A stretch of DNA of 64,000 nt from Cupriavidus sp. AU9028 (GTDB taxonomy: Bacteria; Pseudomonadota; Gammaproteobacteria; Burkholderiales; Burkholderiaceae): assembly GCF_019795295.1 (NCBI RefSeq), contig NZ_JAIMCG010000003.1, forward strand, positions 186,001-250,000. The letters run 5' to 3'. Each line of letters starts with the position of its first letter. The first letter of the stretch is position 1. Under the pieces are notes generated by a model. That model was given only the letters and a program-made list of their open reading frames with translations. It did not search any database and was not told where the DNA came from. Positions 58,390 to 64,000 of this stretch are shown here, piece after piece. The translations under genes were made by a program, and so were the position numbers.

Positions 58390-59457
58390 TTACAGCGCAG
58401 CCAGCACCGCCTCGCCCATCTCGCGCGTGCCCACCTGCTGGCAACCCGGCGTGGCGATATCGGCGGTGCGATAGCCCTTCGCCAGCACCTGCTTGACGGC
58501 GTTCTCGATGCGGTCGGCCTGCTCGGCCTTGTTCAGCGAGTAGCGCAGCATCATCGCCGCGGACAGGATCGTTGCCAGCGGATTGGCAATGCCCTTGCCC
58601 GCGATGTCCGGTGCGGAGCCATGCGACGGCTCGTACAGGCCCTTGTTGTTGGCGTCCAGCGACGCCGACGGCAGCATGCCGATCGAGCCGGTCAGCATCG
58701 CCGCCTCGTCCGACAGGATGTCGCCGAACATGTTGCCGGTAACGATCACGTCGAAGCTCTTGGGCGCCTTGATCAGCTGCATCGCCGCGTTGTCGACATA
58801 CATGTGCGACAGCTCGACGTCCGGATACTCCTTGCTGACGTCAATGACGATGTCCTTCCAGAACTGGAAGGTTTCCAGCACGTTGGCCTTGTCCACGCTG
58901 CACAGCTTCTTGCCGCGCTTGGCCGCCGCCTGGAAGGCGACGTGGGCGATGCGGCGCACTTCGGGCTCGCTGTAGCGCATCGTGTCGAAACCTTCGCGAG
59001 CGCCGGCGAACAGACCGTCCGGCGCCGTGCGCACACCACGCGGCTGGCCGAAGTAGATATCGCCGTTCAGTTCGCGAACGATCAGGATATCGAGTCCCGC
59101 GACCAGCTCCGGCTTCAGGCTGGACGCACCGGTCAGTTCCGGATAGCAGATGGCCGGCCGGAAATTGGCGAACAGCTGCAGATGCTTGCGCAAACCCAGG
59201 ATCGCCTGCTCCGGGCGCAGCGCGCGCTCCAGGCTATCGTACTTCCAGTCGCCCACCGCGCCGAACAGCACGGCATCGGCCTGCTGCGCGAGCTTGAGGG
59301 TCTCGTCCGGCAGCGGATGTCCCTTCGCCTCGTAGCCTGCGCCGCCCACGGGCGCGGTTTCCATTTCGAACGATTCGCCCAGTGCGTTCAGTACCTTGAC
59401 GGCTTCCGCCACGATTTCGGGACCGATGCCGTCGCCCGGCAGGACTGCGATCTTCAT
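58390..59457 (-). CDS. leuB: 3-isopropylmalate dehydrogenase
   Basis: Oxidatively decarboxylates 3-isopropylmalate in leucine synthesis. N-terminal [20 protein letters not shown], the NAD-site [11 protein letters not shown] and [19 protein letters not shown], plus [16 protein letters not shown]. Length 355. It follows leuD by 85 bases in the same operon and precedes asd by 450 bases that hold copy D and a possible small ORF. Confidence 0.96.
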   Translation of the reverse strand: MKIAVLPGDGIGPEIVAEAVKVLNALGESFEMETAPVGGAGYEAKGHPLPDETLKLAQQADAVLFGAVGDWKYDSLERALRPEQAILGLRKHLQLFANFRPAICYPELTGASSLKPELVAGLDILIVRELNGDIYFGQPRGVRTAPDGLFAGAREGFDTMRYSEPEVRRIAHVAFQAAAKRGKKLCSVDKANVLETFQFWKDIVIDVSKEYPDVELSHMYVDNAAMQLIKAPKSFDVIVTGNMFGDILSDEAAMLTGSIGMLPSASLDANNKGLYEPSHGSAPDIAGKGIANPLATILSAAMMLRYSLNKAEQADRIENAVKQVLAKGYRTADIATPGCQQVGTREMGEAVLAAL

Positions 59458-59542
59458 GCTGTGTGTGCCTTGTTATGCGTGAATGGAACCGGCTGCCGGC
59501 ACCTTTGCACCGGCGGCCGAAGCGGCGCTCGCCGCGCGCGTA

Positions 59543-60193
59543 TCAGCCGACTAGACGGTTGCCCAGCCACGGCATCCTGGCCAGGCGCTCGGCCTCGTAC
59601 GCCTTGATCTTGTCGGCGTGGCGCAGCGTCAGCCCGATGTCGTCGAATCCGTTCAGCATGCAGTACTTGCGGAACGGCGCGATCTCGAACTCGAACCCGG
59701 TGCCCGACGGCGTCACCACCACCTGGCGATCCAGGTCGATGGTCAGCTGATAGCCGTTGAAGGCGTTGGTTTCGTTGAACAGCTGGTCGACCTGCGACTC
59801 GGTCAGCACCACCGGCAGCAGGCCGTTCTTGTAGCAGTTGTTGAAGAAGATGTCGGCGAAGCTCGGTGCGATCACGGCACGGAAGCCGTATTGCGTCAGT
59901 GCCCACGGCGCATGCTCGCGCGAGCTGCCGCAGCCGAAGTTATTGCGCGCGAGCAGAATCGACGCGCCCTGATAGCGCGGCTGGTTCAGCACGAAGTCCG
60001 GGTTCAGCGGGCGCTTGCTGTTGTCCTGGCCGGGCTGGCCAACATCGAGGTAGCGCCATTCGTCGAACAGGTTGGGACCGAAGCCGGTCCGCTTGATCGA
60101 CTTCAGGAACTGCTTCGGGATGATCGCGTCGGTATCGACGTTCTCACGGTCGAGCGGGGCCACGAGGCCCTTGTGTACGGTGAACTTGTCCAT
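59543..60193 (-). CDS. leuD: 3-isopropylmalate dehydratase small subunit
   Basis: Aconitase-swivel subunit forming the active enzyme with Leu[21 protein letters not shown] begins it; [20 protein letters not shown] is the signature around residue 82. Length 216 is as expected. It is 55 bases after leuC. An entericidin gene often found between leuC and leuD in Burkholderia is absent here. Confidence 0.96.
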   Translation of the reverse strand: MDKFTVHKGLVAPLDRENVDTDAIIPKQFLKSIKRTGFGPNLFDEWRYLDVGQPGQDNSKRPLNPDFVLNQPRYQGASILLARNNFGCGSSREHAPWALTQYGFRAVIAPSFADIFFNNCYKNGLLPVVLTESQVDQLFNETNAFNGYQLTIDLDRQVVVTPSGTGFEFEIAPFRKYCMLNGFDDIGLTLRHADKIKAYEAERLARMPWLGNRLVG

Positions 60194-60248
60194 GGTGTGG
60201 TCCTGGATTCGGTGGGCAGTTGCGCTGTCTGTGGTCGAGCGTCCCGGC

Positions 60249-61658
60249 TCAACCCAGCCGGCGCACGTCGACGAAGCGGCCTTCGATCGCAGCGGCAGCC
60301 GCCATCGCCGGGCTCACCAGATGCGTGCGGCCACCGGCGCCCTGCCGGCCCTCGAAATTGCGGTTCGACGTCGATGCGCAACGCTCGCCCGGCTCGAGCC
60401 GGTCGGCATTCATCGCCAGGCACATCGAGCAGCCTGGCTCGCGCCATTCGAAGCCGGCCGCCTTGAAGACCTGGTCGAGCCCTTCGCGCTCGGCCTGCTC
60501 CTTGACCAGACCCGAGCCCGGCACCACCATCGCCAGCTTCACGTTCGGTGCGACACGGCGGTTCAGCTTCCGTACCACCGCGGCCGCCGCGCGCATGTCC
60601 TCGATGCGGCTGTTGGTGCAGGAACCGATGAACACCTTGTCGATGCGCACGTCCTCGATCGCCACGTTCGGCTGCAAGCCCATGTATTCCAGCGCGCGCT
60701 CCATCGCGTTGCGCTTGTTCGGGTCCTTTTCCTTCTCGGGATCGGGCACGCGGTCCTCGATGCTCAGCACCATTTCCGGCGAGGTGCCCCAGGTCACCTG
60801 CGGGCGGATCTCTTCCGCACACAGTTCGACCACGCGGTCGAAGTGGGCGCCGGGATCCGAATGCAGCGTGCGCCAGTAGGTGACCGCCTGCTCCCACTCG
60901 GCACCTTGCGGCGCATACGGGCGGCCCTTCACGTAATTCAGCGTGACATCGTCGACCGCCACCAGCCCCGCACGGGCACCCGCCTCGATGGCCATGTTGC
61001 ACAGGGTCATCCGGCCTTCCATGGTCAACTCGCGCACGGCCGAGCCGGCGAATTCGATGGTGTAGCCGGTGCCGCCCGCCGTGCCGATCTTGCCGATCAC
61101 CGCCAGCGCGATGTCCTTGGCGGTGCAGCCATAGGGCAGCTTGCCCTCGACACGGATCAGCATGTTCTTCGCCTTCTTGCCCAGCAGCGTCTGCGTGGCC
61201 AGCACGTGCTCGACTTCCGAGGTGCCGATGCCATGCGCCAGCGCGCCGAACGCGCCGTGCGTGCTGGTGTGCGAATCGCCGCAGACCACCGTCATGCCGG
61301 GCAGCGTGGCGCCCTGCTCCGGCCCGATCACGTGCACGATGCCCTGGCGCAGATCGTTCATCTTGAACTGGGTGATGCCGTAGCTGTCGCAGTTGGCATC
61401 GAGCGTATCGACCTGCAGCTTCGAGATCGGATCGGCGATGCCGTGGCTGCGATCGGTAGTCGGGACGTTGTGGTCCGACACGGCCAGGTTCGCACTGATG
61501 CGCCATACCGGGCGGTTCGCCAGCTTCAGCCCTTCGAAAGCCTGCGGACTCGTCACCTCATGCAGCAGATGCCGGTCGATATAAAGAACCGTGGTGCCGT
61601 CTTCCTCGACGTGCACGGTATGGTCGTCCCAGAGTTTGTCGTAGAGCGTCTTGGCCAT
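60249..61658 (-). CDS. leuC: 3-isopropylmalate dehydratase large subunit
   Basis: [4Fe-4S] isomerase converting 2-isopropylmalate to the 3-isomer. Cluster Cys ligands are in [14 protein letters not shown] and [13 protein letters not shown] (CxxC). [19 protein letters not shown] is the substrate/cluster block. From ATG 61658 ([13 protein letters not shown]) it is 469 residues; the open frame goes on to 61709. The 274-base upstream region must contain the leu promoter but no clear hexamers were found. Confidence 0.96.
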   Translation of the reverse strand: MAKTLYDKLWDDHTVHVEEDGTTVLYIDRHLLHEVTSPQAFEGLKLANRPVWRISANLAVSDHNVPTTDRSHGIADPISKLQVDTLDANCDSYGITQFKMNDLRQGIVHVIGPEQGATLPGMTVVCGDSHTSTHGAFGALAHGIGTSEVEHVLATQTLLGKKAKNMLIRVEGKLPYGCTAKDIALAVIGKIGTAGGTGYTIEFAGSAVRELTMEGRMTLCNMAIEAGARAGLVAVDDVTLNYVKGRPYAPQGAEWEQAVTYWRTLHSDPGAHFDRVVELCAEEIRPQVTWGTSPEMVLSIEDRVPDPEKEKDPNKRNAMERALEYMGLQPNVAIEDVRIDKVFIGSCTNSRIEDMRAAAAVVRKLNRRVAPNVKLAMVVPGSGLVKEQAEREGLDQVFKAAGFEWREPGCSMCLAMNADRLEPGERCASTSNRNFEGRQGAGGRTHLVSPAMAAAAAIEGRFVDVRRLG

Positions 61659-61932
61659 GTCGCGTGGGCGGCCCGCTGCCCTGTCCGAGGACAGCGCCGG
61701 CACCGCCATGTTGGTTTGCGGGGAGGTCTTTCGCAGCGCCGGATCCAGCTCGGCGAGAGGCCGCCGGCTGCATGGCTGCGTTGTAGGACTTCACGCCGAT
61801 TATGCCACGCGAGTGAAAGAACTCCCGATGGAACAAGGGCTTACAGGTACTCGGGATGTAATGTGATTGACGAAAGGGGGATTTCGCGGATGGCGAAAAC
61901 GGTACAGGAGGCAGGTGCTGCCTCCGTCCCGC
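61659..61932 (-). promoter_or_regulatory. leuC upstream region with an intrinsic hairpin
   Basis: 274 bases without a gene. A hairpin GGAGGCA-GGTGC-TGCCTCC at 61907-61925 lies 8 bases after the stop of the large unknown gene. It has no T-run directly behind it, so it is at best a weak terminator for that gene. leuC must have its own promoter here but I could not locate one with confidence. Confidence 0.35.
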
Positions 61933-64000
61933 CTACAGTGATGACAACATGACCCACGAATCCGACAATCCCGGCGCCTTTACGGGCACCGCGCGCGCAG
62001 CGGTGTGGATTGCGTCCCGCATTTCAATCTCGTACCCGGCCTCCAGCACCGCACAGGTTTCGGCCACCCTGCCCGGATCCAGGCACAACGTGACGTAGTA
62101 CCGAATGCGGTTGCGCGTCGGGTCGACAGCCAGATCGGAGCCGTCCTCGCGGACCACTCTGTCGCAAGCCTGCTCGTAGGCCGCCTCCACCACCAGGCTC
62201 CTACCCTCCGCCCGAATATCGATGGTCCGCTCCGACAATTTGCCGTTGGAGGCGCCGGTGAGGTTCCCGTTGTTCTGCAACCGCTCCCCCAGAGCTACTT
62301 GAAAAAACGCCCACGGTTCCATCGGCGCACATTGCGTGCAGGCCCATAGCACCACGCGCTGCATGTCTGGGTCCGGGTAGCGTCTGGTCACCTCGTCAAG
62401 GAACCGGCGCGAGAGCAGCGACCTGGCGGCCCCCGACACGGTTGTCTCCGAAGACACCACCGTCCGCCACTCGGGGTCATCCTGCAGCGCGCCGCGAAGC
62501 TCGGATTCCAGCTGAGCGGCCTTTTGCGTCTCCTCCAGCAAACGAGCCCGCGAAAGTGCCCGCAGAAGCCGATACGGCGCATGCCACGCGGACTGGTCCA
62601 GCAGGTCAACGCCGTCGAACGTCACCGGGAACGCGGTCTGCGCAATTCCGCCGACGAAATCGCGCACCACGAGGTCTTTCAGATTGCCAGGCCTTGCGTC
62701 GTCCTCCTGGAACTTGGCCAGCACGCCTTGCGCGATGGTCGCCGCGCAGTCTGCGAGCACGCCTTCGTCGGCTCGACATGAAACACTGTATTGGAAGGGC
62801 TGCGGCCGCGTTCTCGGACGTACAGAAACGGGGGACGCTGCAGCAGCACTCGGCGCGGCCGTGTCGCATGGAGCAACTGGGGCGATCGCCGCCGCTTGCG
62901 CCGCCGCTTGCGCCGCCGGCTCTGGCGCTTCCGCCGGGGCGGCAATCGACGTCGGCGCATACGACGGCGGGGCATACGATGGCGTGGCATAGGACGGCGC
63001 ACCGCTCCGCTGCAGGGTCGGCGCCTGTCCCATCTCCACCGCGACGTCAGCGCCGGTTACCGCCATCACAGAGCGGGGAGCCCCGCCGAACCATCCAGGT
63101 TTGTAGAACGCCACCAGGTCCCGACAAGGCTGCTCGTTCTCCGTCCGGGGCGCAGCCGGCTCGAACACCACCCCCTGCGCCGTCACACGCGCGGACCCGG
63201 GCTGCACGCAAACCGCGCCAAAGAGCAGCCGGAGCAGTGCATCGATCAGACCCTGAAGCCAGCTCTGCACGAACTCGGGCGGCACAGGACTGTCGCTACC
63301 ACCTGCCGTGTCCGATATCTTGACGTACGCCGGCACAGCGACCAGCTCCTCGCCCTTGCCCATCAGGACGAGTGCGGTGTCCAGACGCACCGGTTCCGCC
63401 TGCTGCAGGGACCGCACATCCTGACCGGGGGACGACACGGCGATGTCCAGCGACTTCTCGATCAACACCGCGCCATCTTCCACCCGCACGGCCACGCGCT
63501 CGCCGTTGAACGGCACGTTGCCGACCGCACCCGGAAGTTTGCCCAACTGCTCGTGTTCGAGGTCAAGAAAGGCCTTCTGCCCGAGCACGGCCGCGGCCTG
63601 CAACGCCAGTACATCTGCATCCTGTTGCCCGCGGGCGGTGCGCCCCTTGCCGGTGAAGGCCGGCAGCATCGCCTCCCTCATTTGCTCCAGCAAGAAGGTG
63701 CCGACAAGCCAGCGGCGCCGCTGTTCAGCGTGGCCGCCGAACTGAGCGGCATACTGTCGTGCCTCCTGCGAGAGATTCCGTTCGTCTCCCCGATGTGTGG
63801 TGAGCGTCAACTCACCGCGCCCCCCATCCGAGGCGAAGGTATCGGCCAGCGTCTCGAGCACCTGCAGCATGGCTTCCGTTGTGGCAATCGACCGCAACCG
63901 CGGCGGAAGCATCGCCAGCTGGAAGATCGGCGCAAAGTCCACGGCATCGCGTCCGCGCGGCGACCGTGCAGCTGCATGATCGGGAATCGTGGTGGCCGTG
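61933..64000 (-). CDS. Large unrecognised protein, start beyond the window edge
   Basis: The frame is open from position 64000 down to the stop at 61933, at least 689 codons; a GTG at 63942 is not a convincing start because upstream codons (IPDHAAARSPRGRDAVDFAP) continue in frame. I do not recognise a family. Seen: an N-terminal part with RSIATTEAMLQVLETLADTF, a hydrophobic-helical stretch (FVQSWLQGLIDALLRLLFG), a Pro/Ala-rich linker with SYAP-type repeats (62957-63001) and Ala-rich AAAQAAA (62887-62918), then a C-terminal domain with several Cys (VLWACTQCAPMEPWAF, CDRVV, LCLDPGRVAETC). No signal peptide can be judged without the start. It is not part of the leu operon. Confidence 0.7.
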   Translation of the reverse strand, partial: TATTIPDHAAARSPRGRDAVDFAPIFQLAMLPPRLRSIATTEAMLQVLETLADTFASDGGRGELTLTTHRGDERNLSQEARQYAAQFGGHAEQRRRWLVGTFLLEQMREAMLPAFTGKGRTARGQQDADVLALQAAAVLGQKAFLDLEHEQLGKLPGAVGNVPFNGERVAVRVEDGAVLIEKSLDIAVSSPGQDVRSLQQAEPVRLDTALVLMGKGEELVAVPAYVKISDTAGGSDSPVPPEFVQSWLQGLIDALLRLLFGAVCVQPGSARVTAQGVVFEPAAPRTENEQPCRDLVAFYKPGWFGGAPRSVMAVTGADVAVEMGQAPTLQRSGAPSYATPSYAPPSYAPTSIAAPAEAPEPAAQAAAQAAAIAPVAPCDTAAPSAAAASPVSVRPRTRPQPFQYSVSCRADEGVLADCAATIAQGVLAKFQEDDARPGNLKDLVVRDFVGGIAQTAFPVTFDGVDLLDQSAWHAPYRLLRALSRARLLEETQKAAQLESELRGALQDDPEWRTVVSSETTVSGAARSLLSRRFLDEVTRRYPDPDMQRVVLWACTQCAPMEPWAFFQVALGERLQNNGNLTGASNGKLSERTIDIRAEGRSLVVEAAYEQACDRVVREDGSDLAVDPTRNRIRYYVTLCLDPGRVAETCAVLEAGYEIEMRDAIHTAARAVPVKAPGLSDSWVMLSSL

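Overview
The window looks like core chromosome of a high-GC betaproteobacterium of the family Burkholderiaceae, most likely Cupriavidus or close to Ralstonia. The evidence is the gene order (plsX-fabHDG-acpP-fabF next to rpoE-rseA-rseB-mucD-lepA-lepB-rnc-era-recO-pdxJ; leuCD-leuB-asd-fimV-truA-trpF-trpB-methyltransferase-trpA-accD-folC-cvpA-purF-metZ), the protein sequences, and the GTG/TTG starts. The species cannot be fixed from the sequence alone.

Left part (1-18.3 kb): one long minus-strand series. Reading in the direction of transcription it runs yceD, rpmF, plsX, fabH, fabD, fabG, acpP, fabF, a small membrane protein, the sigma-E module rpoE-rseA-rseB-mucD, then lepA, lepB, rnc, era, recO and pdxJ (cut by the left edge). 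It joins lipid synthesis, envelope stress response, protein export and RNA processing/ribosome assembly. A near-consensus promoter sits at its head (18284-18313).

18.4-31 kb: maf and a tetrapyrrole-methylase-like gene (plus) converge on sppA, a Rieske protein, a HAD phosphatase and rluC (minus). rluC diverges from rne across a 769-bp non-coding stretch that probably holds the rne leader. RNase E has a long Arg/Glu-rich and then Ala/Pro-rich tail and ends at a textbook terminator. The molybdenum cofactor genes moaA-mobA-moeA and a small membrane protein follow.

31-40 kb: rmuC, a 2-hydroxyacid dehydrogenase, a NhaD-type antiporter, a lone LutC-like protein and pncB on minus. Then fdxA and a thioredoxin-reductase-like ferredoxin-NADP reductase on plus, tRNA-Asn(GTT) with its own promoters and terminator, and rpsU with a TTG start.

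40-64 kb: a VanZ-like protein and a NodI/NodJ-type ABC exporter on plus, then a minus-strand run: metZ, purF, cvpA, a SPOR-domain protein, folC, accD, trpA, an orphan DNA methyltransferase, trpB, trpF, truA, fimV, asd, leuB, leuD, leuC, and a large unrecognised gene that runs off the right edge.

The features that stand out are: a family of GC-rich intergenic inverted-repeat elements (four copies, 40.6-58.4 kb); a solitary DNA methyltransferase wedged between trpB and trpA; the unknown large gene at the right edge with internal tandem repeats; an in-frame upstream ATG with a strong ribosome binding site before rpsU; a 12-bp iteron-like repeat upstream of pncB; and the long rne leader. No CRISPR array, insertion sequence, integrase, prophage or rRNA was seen.
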